From assembly GCF_016786325.1 (NCBI RefSeq), contig NZ_JADWYU010000094.1, forward strand, positions 67,020-121,881: DNA of 54,862 nucleotides, in the 5' to 3' direction. Below the pieces are notes generated by a model. The model was not told the origin of the DNA. It did no database searches and was given only the letters and a program-made list of their open reading frames with translations. The DNA is from Frankia nepalensis (lineage in GTDB: Bacteria > Actinomycetota > Actinomycetes > Frankiales > Frankiaceae). Position 1 is the stretch's first letter, and each line of letters begins with the position of its first letter. Both the position numbers and the translations under genes were made by a program. Of this stretch, positions 42,683-51,290 are shown one piece after another.

Positions 42683-45242
42683 TCCCCGGCCGCTGGCGCT
42701 CGCCTGGCCGGACCCCTGTGATTTCACGTTGGCGGGATCGCGACGGACCTGGGCGGCTACCGCGAGCGCCGCCGCGCTGACCCCGTCGGCGCTCGGCGGC
42801 TATCTGCGGGACCCGTGGGAACCGACGCACACCCTCGCCGGACAACTACCGGTCTGGGGGCCATTCGCCGGCCCGGTGTTCGCTCTCCTCATCGCCGCGG
42901 TCCTGGCCTGGGCGCGGCGGGCCCGGCGGCGCTACCAGCACCGTCTCCACGACGGCGCCCAGCTCGTCACCGTCCTCGTCCCGCCCACTGTCGACCCGGA
43001 CGGCGCCGAGACTCTGTGGGCCAACCTCGCCGGACTCGCCCAGTCCGGCTGGCGCCGCCTGCTCACCGGCCAGCCCCATGTGGCCTGGGAGTACCTCTTC
43101 GACGCCGACGGCATCCGCATCCAGCTGTGGGTACCCGGCGGCGTGCCGCACGGCCTGGTCGAACGCGCCGTTGAAGCTGCCTGGCCCGGCGCTCGCGCCA
43201 CCGCCGAACGGCCCCACCCGCCGCTGCCGACCTTCGCGCTCCCCGGACGACGGCTACTCAGCGCCGGAGGAGAACTGCGGCTCGCCCGCACCGAGACGCT
43301 GCCGATCCGCTCTGACCACCGCACGGACCCCCTGCGCGCCCTGCTCGCAGCGCCCCTCGGACTGACCCGCGACCAGCGCGCGGCCGTGCAGATCCTGGCC
43401 CGTCCTGTCGCCGGCCGCCGCCCGGCCCGCCACACGCGTCCTGTCGTCCTGCGTCTGCTCAGCCGGCTGCTCGATCTCCTGCTCGATCTCCTCACGCCCT
43501 CAACCCACGGCCGAGGAGCGCAGGCACACCAGAACGGCTCGCCAGCGGATCACCAGAACCGGCTGCGGCAGGCCAGCGAGAACCGTGCCGCCCTTCCCAA
43601 GAATCGCGGCCCTCGTTACGAGACCCGCATCCGCTATGCCGTCCTGACAACCGTCCCGTACACGACCGCCGACCCGGGCGCCGACGCCGGGCCTCGCTCG
43701 CTTGCCTCCGACGAGGCCGCCCGCAAGGCTCAGGGCCAGATCCAAGGCCGGGCGCGCGCCATCGCCGCCGCCTTCACCGGCTACAGCGACCACAACCATT
43801 ACCGGCGCGCCCGGCTCCGCGACCCGCTGCACGCCCTCGCCCGTCGGCGGCTTCGGCGCGGGGACCTGCTCTCTGTGGCCGAGCTCGCCGCGCTCGCGCA
43901 CCTCCCTCTCGACCTCGCCGCCCCCGGCCTACAACGCGCCGGCGCGAAGGCCGTCCCGCCCCCGCCTGCTATCCCCACCCGAGGCCGCGACATCCGGCCT
44001 ATCGGCCTCGCCGACAGCGGCCAGCGCCGCCGCCCGGTCGGTCTGCACGTCGCCGATGCCCGCCACCACGTCCACGTCCTCGGCGCCACCGGCGCCGGCA
44101 AGTCCGAACTCCTCGCCCGGATGACCCTCGCCGACGTCCACGCCGGCCGCGGCGTCGTCAACGTCGACCCCAAAGGCGACCAAATCAACGACATCCTCGC
44201 CCGCCTGCCGCTGGCCGCTGCCCACCGCGTCGTCCTCTTCGACGCCGAGACCTCCACCCAGCCGCCCTGCCTCAACCCCCTCGACCAGCCCGACCGCCAC
44301 CGCGCCGCCGACAACCTCACCTCGATCTTCAGCCGGATCTACGCCGACTCCTGGGGCCCCCGCACCGACGACATCCTGCGCGCCAGCCTGCTCACCCTCG
44401 CCGCGGGGCCAGGCACCCCCCGGCTCACCGACCTGCCCAAACTCCTCGAGTCCCCGGCCTTCCGCGCACGCGCCCTGCGTGCTGTTGACGACGAGATCCT
44501 GCTCGGCTTCTGGCAGTGGTACGACCAGCTCACCGACGGCGCCCGGGCCTTCGCCGTCGCCCCGCTCATGAACAAGCTGCGCGGCCTGCTGCTACGCCCG
44601 TTCATCCGGCACACGCTCGCCGCCGGCCCCAGCACCGTCCAAATCGATGACGTCCTCGACCACGGCGGCATCTGCCTCGTCCGCGCAGCCCAGGACACCC
44701 TCGGCGTCGAAACAGCCGCGCTGCTGGGCTCCATCGTCGTCTCGACCGTCTGGCAGTCCGTCACCCGCCGCGCCCGCCTATCCCAGCACCACCGGGCCGA
44801 CGCGGCGCTCTACCTCGACGAGGCCCACTACTTCCTCACCCTGCCGTACGCGCTCGACGACATGCTCACCGCCGCTCGCGCCTACCGGCTCTCGATCACC
44901 CTCGCCCACCAGCACCTCGCCCAGCTGCCGCGGCACCTGGAAGAAGCGATCGCGACCAATGCCCGCAACAAGGTCTTCTTCGCAGTCAGCCCCACCGACG
45001 CCCGTCGGCTCGTCGGCCACGTCGAACCTCGGCTAAACGAACACGACCTCGCTCACCTCGACGTTTTCCACGTCGCTGCCCGGCTGGTCGTCGCCGGCGC
45101 CAACACCGCCCCCTTCACCGCCCGCACCGAACCACTCCCACCGGCAATCCCCGGCCGCGCCGACCAGATCCGCGCCATCGCCCATCGCCGCGCCACCCGT
45201 CCGACCGAACCCGACCGCCGCCGACCGCGCCCCGCCGCGTGA
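42672..45242 (+). CDS. VirD4/TraG-like coupling protein
   Basis: 856 residues. One membrane helix is near residues 63-80 (GPVFALLIAAVLAW). Walker A GATGAGKS lies at about 472-479, preceded by a HHVHVLGATGAGKS context, then VNVDPKGDQ, Walker B ALYLDEAHYF (about 712) and the LAHQHLAQL arginine-finger region. These are the hallmarks of type IV coupling proteins that hand the relaxase-DNA complex to the channel. The large N-terminal region before the ATPase is typical of actinobacterial forms. It is directly joined to the VirB4-like gene, and the relaxation protein follows. Confidence 0.88.
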   Translation: MRPDPRPLALAWPDPCDFTLAGSRRTWAATASAAALTPSALGGYLRDPWEPTHTLAGQLPVWGPFAGPVFALLIAAVLAWARRARRRYQHRLHDGAQLVTVLVPPTVDPDGAETLWANLAGLAQSGWRRLLTGQPHVAWEYLFDADGIRIQLWVPGGVPHGLVERAVEAAWPGARATAERPHPPLPTFALPGRRLLSAGGELRLARTETLPIRSDHRTDPLRALLAAPLGLTRDQRAAVQILARPVAGRRPARHTRPVVLRLLSRLLDLLLDLLTPSTHGRGAQAHQNGSPADHQNRLRQASENRAALPKNRGPRYETRIRYAVLTTVPYTTADPGADAGPRSLASDEAARKAQGQIQGRARAIAAAFTGYSDHNHYRRARLRDPLHALARRRLRRGDLLSVAELAALAHLPLDLAAPGLQRAGAKAVPPPPAIPTRGRDIRPIGLADSGQRRRPVGLHVADARHHVHVLGATGAGKSELLARMTLADVHAGRGVVNVDPKGDQINDILARLPLAAAHRVVLFDAETSTQPPCLNPLDQPDRHRAADNLTSIFSRIYADSWGPRTDDILRASLLTLAAGPGTPRLTDLPKLLESPAFRARALRAVDDEILLGFWQWYDQLTDGARAFAVAPLMNKLRGLLLRPFIRHTLAAGPSTVQIDDVLDHGGICLVRAAQDTLGVETAALLGSIVVSTVWQSVTRRARLSQHHRADAALYLDEAHYFLTLPYALDDMLTAARAYRLSITLAHQHLAQLPRHLEEAIATNARNKVFFAVSPTDARRLVGHVEPRLNEHDLAHLDVFHVAARLVVAGANTAPFTARTEPLPPAIPGRADQIRAIAHRRATRPTEPDRRRPRPAA

Positions 45243-45264
45243 ACCGTCACCGAGACAGGCAGCC

Positions 45265-46263
45265 ATGGCCATCACCGAACCCTCGCCACGCCCGCGCCCG
45301 GTCCTGACCCGGCCCGGCGCACGAACCGCCGCCAGCGCCGAACACCAAGCCGCGCTCGCCGCCCGGCTCACCCCACGCGACCGCTGGCTCACTCGCATGA
45401 TCGCCGAATACAAGGTGCTCACCACCGACCAGATCGTCCAGATCGCGTTCCCGAGCCGCCGGGCGGCCAACCACCGGCTACGCAGCCTTTACACCTGGCG
45501 CGTCCTCGACCGCTTCCAACCCCTCCTTCCCCGCGGCCAAGGCTCCGCGCCCGCCCACTACGTCCTCGACATCGCTGGCGCCACCTTGCTCGCCCACGAA
45601 GATGGCCTCGACCCCAAGAAGATTGGCTACCGCCACGACCGAGCCATCGGCATCGCCCACTCCCAGCATCGCAACCACACCGTCGCCGTCAACGCCTTCT
45701 TCACCAGCCTGATCGCCACCGCCCGCCGCCCCGGTTCGAAGGCGCGCCTGCTCACTTGGTGGTCCGAAACCCGCTGCCTTCACGAGTTCGGCGACCTTGC
45801 CCGCCCCGACGGCTACGGCCGCTGGCGGCAGGACGGCCGCGACGTGGCCTTCTTCCTCGAACTCGACCGCGGCACCGAACCCCTACCCCGCCTCGCCCGA
45901 AAGCTCACCGGTTACGAGGACCTCGCCAGCAACAGCGGCACCGTCACCCCGTTGCTCTTCTGGCTCCCATCCCCGAGGCGGGAGGCCGGCGCACGTCAGG
46001 CGCTCGCCGCGGCACTGCGCGGCCTGAGCTATCCCGACCTTGCACCCATCGCCACGACCGCCGCAGACATTGCCGCACTTGGGCATGGGTGTCCGACCGC
46101 GAAATATTGGCTCCCGCTCGCGCCTTCCACCACATCGACAAGCCGACTAAGCCTATTCGATCTTGCCGTGCTGTGGCCACATGACGTCAAAGGGCAACCT
46201 CAGTACGCGGCAGCGGCACAACGCAGGCACGGTCTACGTGCCCCCGACTTAGAAGAGCCCTAA
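45265..46263 (+). CDS. Replication-relaxation family protein
   Basis: 332 residues. A winged helix start (LTPRDRWLTRMIAEYKVLTTDQIVQIAFPSRRAANHRLRSLYTWRVLDRF) is followed by a nuclease-like region with HSQHRNHTVAVNAFF, WWSETRCLHEF, RPDGYGRW and DVAFFLELDRGTE. This matches the 'replication-relaxation' family found on actinobacterial plasmids and conjugative elements. Members are thought to act in replication or DNA relaxation; the acidic residue in FFLELD and the preceding Asp suggest a restriction-like nuclease fold. No other relaxase is seen, so it may nick the transfer origin. It is the last gene of the rightward operon. Confidence 0.8.
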   Translation: MAITEPSPRPRPVLTRPGARTAASAEHQAALAARLTPRDRWLTRMIAEYKVLTTDQIVQIAFPSRRAANHRLRSLYTWRVLDRFQPLLPRGQGSAPAHYVLDIAGATLLAHEDGLDPKKIGYRHDRAIGIAHSQHRNHTVAVNAFFTSLIATARRPGSKARLLTWWSETRCLHEFGDLARPDGYGRWRQDGRDVAFFLELDRGTEPLPRLARKLTGYEDLASNSGTVTPLLFWLPSPRREAGARQALAAALRGLSYPDLAPIATTAADIAALGHGCPTAKYWLPLAPSTTSTSRLSLFDLAVLWPHDVKGQPQYAAAAQRRHGLRAPDLEEP

Positions 46264-46347
46264 AGATCTTTATTGGGGAGTTAACGCGCGGCCGGGTGCG
46301 GGTGTTGAGGAGGGGCCGGCCAGTGGGGCGGGCGTTCTCTCAGGGAA

Positions 46348-49300
46348 TCAGGATCTTGGATCCGGGAACGGCGGCGGGTCCGTAAGCCGGCCAGTTCGCC
46401 CCAGGGACGATGGTGGGCTCGTGGGCTTGTCTCTTCCTCCTCCTGGGAGCGGGGGTAGTTTCGGGAGTCGGTGGCCACCGACGACCGAACGGCGGATTTG
46501 TCGGATGAGGGTGGCCCGCGCTTCCCGCTCATCCAAGCCGACGAGGTCGATGTACATGATCGTGGCAAACAGCCCTTGCGGCTGGAAGTCCTCGACGCGG
46601 ACCGGGATCAGAGTCCTCGTTGTCTCGTTGGGATCCCGCCGGAAGGCCTGCGACCATCCGGGCCCAAAGCTGTCCGACGTCTCGGAGGCCCGGGAGAGCA
46701 CGACAATGCTCCACCGCGAATAGCGAATTGCCTCATCGAAGGCGTGGACCATGCTCTCACCAACCCTTACATCCACTTGTGGAAAACGGACCCTATAGTC
46801 CTCCTCCTCCAGGCAGTATTTGATCCAGGCACCCCAGTCCTCGTCACCCACGGCGGCGGAGAGGACAAAGTCCCACCGGGTGTCGTCGCGTAATGGAGAG
46901 CCAGTCTCGTCGTCGCCCTGTGGCTTGTCCGCCTCCTGCTCGGCGGCCGGCGCCGCAGCCGGTGCCTGGTCCGTCGTCTGACCGGTTGACGTGGTGCCCG
47001 GAGCCGAGGGCACGTGCGGCGCGCCGATGCTGGGAAGGGTCACCCAGGCCAGGCCGCGGTACTTGCCGTGCATCTCGACCTCGCGGTAGTCGGAGGGGCG
47101 CGTCCCGCGGAGCCCCGCCCGGACGACCGAGTCGTAGATCGTGGGCGAAAGAATCAATGCCAGGTCGGCGGTCGGTTCGGCCGCCAGCGCGGCGCGGACG
47201 GGATCCGAGTCGACCAGGCGCATGGCGATCACGACCGCGTCGCCGCCCCAGCCGTCGGAGTCTGTGTACACCTCCCCCTCGTGTATCGCGACCCGCAGCC
47301 GGAGCCGGCCCTGCTCGGTCCTGGTCTCGTTGTACTCCCGGAGCACTATGGTCAGTTCCCGGACGAATTCGACGACGATGTAGGCCTTCGAGACGGTCGC
47401 GGGAAACATCGTGAAGAAGCCGTCTCCCCGGTCCATCCCCCGGATCCACGCATCGCCTCCCACCGCGTCAAGGGCCTTCCTAATCACCTCCCGGAGTCCG
47501 ACCTGCAACGCGCGCTGAGCCGCCACGCCGAGCATGGCGAAGGCGACCATGTCCACCGCGAGCACTGTGTAGTGCACAGCGGAGTCACGCTGATCACGCG
47601 CCGATGCCGGGGGCGTTGCCTCAGCACGCGCCGCCTCGGCGCGGACGGCGGCTTCGAGGCCCGACTGGAATACGCGGGCGCCTGGATAGCTCCGGGTGGC
47701 GATTTCCAGGATTCGCCGCCGGGCACCGACAAGAGCACCGAAGGTGAGCATCCGATTTACGGCGACCCAGAATTGCATCGGCGTCTCGGTGTTCACTGGC
47801 AGACTTTCGTACCGCAGGCCTGCGTTCTCGAGCAGTCTCCTCGCGGAGTCTAGGTTGTAGTAGTACTCAGTCAGCGCCCGTACCTCTGACTCAGCCAGCC
47901 AGTCGGTCAACTGATCGTCCGGTGAGGGCGGCTCCTCCTCGGAGGGTCGCTCAGGCGCATGGCTCGGTTCTTCCTCGGACCTCGGTCCGGATGCCGCCTC
48001 AGCCTCGGCACGGGCCGCCGCAGCCATCAAGGTCCGGTTCTCGGGGAACTGGGCGGAGGCTGCGGCTAGGAGCCGCCGACGTCCTTCCGGAACGGCGCGA
48101 AACTCAAGCATCCTCGCCACCTCTCGCCAGAACTCGACGGGCGAGTTGGAGGGGATGGGATTTTGCCCATATGGCAGGCCCACGGCTTCGAGGAGCCGGC
48201 GCGCAGCGGGCTTATAGCCGTACACATCGGCGAGTGTCTCGATCTCTTCTTCGGTCAGTCCGCCGCCGGCGATCTTATCGGCGAGTGGGTCCCGTTGAGT
48301 TCGATGGAATACGGGGTTGCCGGGGAAATCTTCCGCCGCAGCGGCCAGGATTTTTCGGCCTCCCTCTGAGAGGATGTTGGCGTCGAGCTGTCTGGCAATT
48401 ATCGTCCAGAATCTCAGGGGAGTCTCGAAACGAGCGGGCCAGTCCGATGATGGCAGACCGGCGCGTGCGAGAACGGTTTCTGCACTTCCCCGGCCTGAAT
48501 AGACTCTGGCGAGTTCGCCAATCTCCTCCTCGGTCAGCCTGTCCGCAGCAGGGTCCTGGGCCGGTCCTAGATGAACTCTGGCAAGTACACTGATCTCTTC
48601 CTCGGTCAGCCCGTCCGCGGCGGGGTCTTGGGCTGGGGGGACCGGGGGTTGAGGCGGCACCGGCGGCTTGGGGCCTGCGAAGCCGAGGCCGCGCAGGGTC
48701 GCGCGACTGGCCCGTGCGAAGGCGACGACGCTTTCCGGTAGGGACAGCTCGCCGTCCTGGTGGGGTACGGCGGCGGTGAAGGTGGCACCGCGCCCAGCCT
48801 GGCGGGCGATGAACGCGGTCAGGGCGCGGTCGCGGGCGAACATGTCGGCGGTGGAGAGGGAGCGGCGCAGGAGCCGCAGGACCTCCTCGTCGCGGTAGCG
48901 GAGCAGGATCTCCCGGTCGTCGTTTCCTGGAATGGCGTTGATGAGGTCGCTGACGACAAACTCGGCGAGGTCGCTGACCTCGGATCCGTCGACAACCTCC
49001 TGGCGGAAGAGCTGCATCAGGGATAGTGAGACTACGGGCTGAGCGGACCCAAGGACGGCGAGCCGGTAGACGTGCGCGTTGGAGGCGTTCTCCCGAAACT
49101 CGGTCACGTAGTCCGCGGCCGACGGCGTCGTGTCGTCCCATCCGTCATTCCAGCCGTCGTCCTCATCATCGAGCGTGTCATCGTCGTCGAGCAGGTCGCT
49201 CTCAACGACGGAATCTGCCCCAATAGGCGGCCGGTCGGCGGTGCCCCCGGCGGCGGCCTCCGGGCCGGCTGGCGCGCCGATAGATGGCATAGCGAGGAGG

Positions 49301-50334
49301 ACGCCGGTCAGCCCATCCGATCGGCGCGCGGCGATCATCTGGGCCCAGGCGCCGAGGGCCTGCGGCGTCAGCCCGGCGATTGGCAGGAGCACCGTTCCCG
49401 CAGGGAGGACGAGCCGAGGGCGCTGGTGCAGGGGCGCGATGCCGGTCGGGTAGGCGTCGAGGCTGGTGTTGGGACCGCCTGGCGCTCGGTTCACCAGCCG
49501 GACCCACCGCCGGACGTCGGCGAACCCGGACTGACGACTCCACAGCCGCAGCGGCAGCGGGTTGAGTAGGACGGTCGGTGTTCCCCGGGCCCAGCCGTGG
49601 AGCAGGTCCCAGGCGGTGCTGTCGGCGCTCCAGGCCGGGTCTGCGCAGTCGGAGAAGAGCACGACCAGCCGACGGGACTCCGGCTCGTGCAGCCGGGCTG
49701 CGGGAGCTGGCCGGCCGGCGCTGTCGAGAAGGATGCCCTTCGCGACGTCGAGGCGCCAGCGGCGCAGGGAGCGGAAGGCGCCGGTATCGCGGAAGGTAGC
49801 AAGCAGTTCGGTAGTGAGCTCGTGCCACACACGGTTAGTGGGCGAGTCGTCGACGACGAGGTCGAGGTCGAACCAGCGCTCAGGCTCAGGCCGCATGACC
49901 GGGATGAGCACGTCGGTTTCGGCGAACGCCTCGATGGTCGCGTCGATGTCGAGGATGGCGCGCCTGCCACGTAGGTGGCGGCGCTTAAGCGGGCGCAGGG
50001 CCCTGGCTATCTCCTGCGCGCGCGGCAGCGACCGCGCACGTGGCACATGGACGGCGCTCGCCCTTCTGCTGCCCGTCCCACCAGCGATATCAAAGATCTC
50101 TGTCCTGGCGGCCGGATCAATGGCGTCCTCGGACACGGCCGAGGAAGGCGGGGTCTCCGGCTGGTCACCGGCGGGCCGGTCATCGGAGTCGCCGGGGACC
50201 TCGCCGGCCGTTTCAGCGCCGGATTCCGCGCGGGCGCGGCGCACGGCGAGCAGCAGGGCGTCGGCCAGTGCCGTCGCATCGACGTCGGCGCCGAGGTCGC
50301 GCAGTCCGCTGATCAGCCCGGCGAGGGTGGTCAT
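46348..50334 (-). CDS. SAV_2336/vWA-like, three EAD repeats, nucleotidyl-cyclase-like and TIR domains in one protein
   Basis: 1328 residues. Residues about 125-540 match SAV_2336-type N-terminal regions and look vWA-like, with DLVVDDSPTN (158-167) at a MIDAS-like position. A strongly acidic stretch (375-402) follows. Three death-like repeats resembling effector-associated domain 1 lie at about 600-676, 693-770 and 813-892 (pattern L.E.E....Y....AR.LL..AGL.....P.......FW......L......GRR.+L..A...+P). A class III cyclase-like domain (920-1098) keeps both metal Asp residues (D928, D971 in RGDGFF) and Arg1039, but lacks the usual Asn before it. A TIR domain ends the protein (1153-1290). In related TIR domains a Glu often precedes the Trp of the W..A segment; here it is Gly (FGPGW). 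ATG 50334 overlaps the MoxR stop (ATGA). Most likely an effector and signalling hub of a conflict system. Confidence 0.8.
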   Translation of the reverse strand: MTTLAGLISGLRDLGADVDATALADALLLAVRRARAESGAETAGEVPGDSDDRPAGDQPETPPSSAVSEDAIDPAARTEIFDIAGGTGSRRASAVHVPRARSLPRAQEIARALRPLKRRHLRGRRAILDIDATIEAFAETDVLIPVMRPEPERWFDLDLVVDDSPTNRVWHELTTELLATFRDTGAFRSLRRWRLDVAKGILLDSAGRPAPAARLHEPESRRLVVLFSDCADPAWSADSTAWDLLHGWARGTPTVLLNPLPLRLWSRQSGFADVRRWVRLVNRAPGGPNTSLDAYPTGIAPLHQRPRLVLPAGTVLLPIAGLTPQALGAWAQMIAARRSDGLTGVLLAMPSIGAPAGPEAAAGGTADRPPIGADSVVESDLLDDDDTLDDEDDGWNDGWDDTTPSAADYVTEFRENASNAHVYRLAVLGSAQPVVSLSLMQLFRQEVVDGSEVSDLAEFVVSDLINAIPGNDDREILLRYRDEEVLRLLRRSLSTADMFARDRALTAFIARQAGRGATFTAAVPHQDGELSLPESVVAFARASRATLRGLGFAGPKPPVPPQPPVPPAQDPAADGLTEEEISVLARVHLGPAQDPAADRLTEEEIGELARVYSGRGSAETVLARAGLPSSDWPARFETPLRFWTIIARQLDANILSEGGRKILAAAAEDFPGNPVFHRTQRDPLADKIAGGGLTEEEIETLADVYGYKPAARRLLEAVGLPYGQNPIPSNSPVEFWREVARMLEFRAVPEGRRRLLAAASAQFPENRTLMAAAARAEAEAASGPRSEEEPSHAPERPSEEEPPSPDDQLTDWLAESEVRALTEYYYNLDSARRLLENAGLRYESLPVNTETPMQFWVAVNRMLTFGALVGARRRILEIATRSYPGARVFQSGLEAAVRAEAARAEATPPASARDQRDSAVHYTVLAVDMVAFAMLGVAAQRALQVGLREVIRKALDAVGGDAWIRGMDRGDGFFTMFPATVSKAYIVVEFVRELTIVLREYNETRTEQGRLRLRVAIHEGEVYTDSDGWGGDAVVIAMRLVDSDPVRAALAAEPTADLALILSPTIYDSVVRAGLRGTRPSDYREVEMHGKYRGLAWVTLPSIGAPHVPSAPGTTSTGQTTDQAPAAAPAAEQEADKPQGDDETGSPLRDDTRWDFVLSAAVGDEDWGAWIKYCLEEEDYRVRFPQVDVRVGESMVHAFDEAIRYSRWSIVVLSRASETSDSFGPGWSQAFRRDPNETTRTLIPVRVEDFQPQGLFATIMYIDLVGLDEREARATLIRQIRRSVVGGHRLPKLPPLPGGGRDKPTSPPSSLGRTGRLTDPPPFPDPRS
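48493..48636 (-). repeat. Internal 72-bp tandem duplication in the effector gene
   Basis: Residues 567-590 and 591-614 of the large protein are a diverged copy pair, each beginning PAQDPAAD and continuing with LTEEEI. The unit is 24 codons and contains the first helix of the first EAD-like repeat. It adds an extra helix before the three full repeats. Confidence 0.7.
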
Positions 50335-51290
50335 GCCGAGGAGAGGTCCTTCGTGAGTAGCCTGACCAACTGCTCGCGCTGGTCGCCCTCGGGGGGAAAC
50401 TCGCGGGTCACCAGGTAGACCGCGTTCAGGAGTTGGTCGGTCGCCAGTACCTCGGGCTTGCCGATACGCCCAGCGAACGCTTTGATCAAGTCCTGGATGG
50501 CCGCCTGGGTCTCCTCGTCGAGGTCCTTGAGGTGGGCATTGACGATTTTGGTCAGCTGGTCCGAGTCCGGGTCGGGCATGGGGAACCGGACGCAGCGCCG
50601 CAGGAACGGCGGCGGGAACTCGCGCTCGCCGTTGCTGGTCATGACTATGACCGGGAACTGGTCGCGGCCGCCGCGGACGACACCCCTGGCAATCGTGCAC
50701 CTCGCGTCATCGGCGACGTCGTCTTCACCATCGGCGACGTCGAGCCGTACCCGGACCTCGTCCACGGTGTGCCGCTTGAGGACGTCGATCTCGAACGAGC
50801 CGCGTTCAAGGACATCGAGCAGGTCGCTGGGCAGGTCGATGTCACTCTTGTCGATCTCGTCAATCAGCAGCACACGGGGCCGGTCGACGGCGGCGAGCGC
50901 GGTACCGAGCGGGCCGAGCCGCAGAAACCGCTCCGGGCTATCGTCCTCCTTGTGCTGACGGGCGTGGAGCCGGCCGAGGGCGTCGTACCGGTAGAGCGCG
51001 TCGACTAGCGTGCTACGGGAGGTAATGTGCCAACGCAGCACGCCGCCGAGCCCCAACTCCTGGGCGATCGACAGTGCGACGGTGGACTTGCCAGCGCCAG
51101 GTGAGCCGGTTAGCAGCAGGGGGCGGCGCAGCAGCAACGCGGCGTTGACCGCGCCGGCGAGCCCGAGGGGCGGCTCGAACGGAACATGGGCCCGCGCCTG
51201 GCGCCACGGCGGCAACGGCGGGAGTTCCACCGGAGCTGAAGGCCGCTCGCCTTCGGACTGATTCCCCCGGTAGTACGGCGTCCAGGTCAT
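50331..51290 (-). CDS. MoxR-type AAA ATPase
   Basis: 319 residues. Walker A GSPGAGKST (about 61-69), Walker B VLLIDEIDKSD, sensor 1 in VIVMTSNGEREF, and the Arg-rich PPFLRRCVRFPMP box are all present. The pattern fits MoxR-like AAA+ ATPases, ring chaperones that usually work with vWA-domain proteins. Here the vWA-like partner is the large protein encoded next, and the VMAP-C protein lies just upstream; all three genes overlap by four bases (ATGA). It would remodel or license the effector by ATP hydrolysis (inference from the ternary systems). Confidence 0.88.
   Translation of the reverse strand: MTWTPYYRGNQSEGERPSAPVELPPLPPWRQARAHVPFEPPLGLAGAVNAALLLRRPLLLTGSPGAGKSTVALSIAQELGLGGVLRWHITSRSTLVDALYRYDALGRLHARQHKEDDSPERFLRLGPLGTALAAVDRPRVLLIDEIDKSDIDLPSDLLDVLERGSFEIDVLKRHTVDEVRVRLDVADGEDDVADDARCTIARGVVRGGRDQFPVIVMTSNGEREFPPPFLRRCVRFPMPDPDSDQLTKIVNAHLKDLDEETQAAIQDLIKAFAGRIGKPEVLATDQLLNAVYLVTREFPPEGDQREQLVRLLTKDLSSA

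Larger units (their letters stand above)
28659..46263. mobile_element. Integrative conjugative element, left portion (recombinase, methyltransferases, type IV secretion)
   Basis: Starting at the tRNA-Arg 3' end, the region carries a large serine recombinase, a coupled block of methyltransferase-like genes, and a divergent transfer module with VirB2-, VirB6-, PrgI-, VirB4- and VirD4-like proteins and a replication-relaxation protein. This combination defines an integrative conjugative element rather than an FtsK/TraB-type actinomycete element. The right end is not visible, and the conflict locus at 46348-54543 may be its cargo. The end given is therefore a minimum. Confidence 0.7.
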
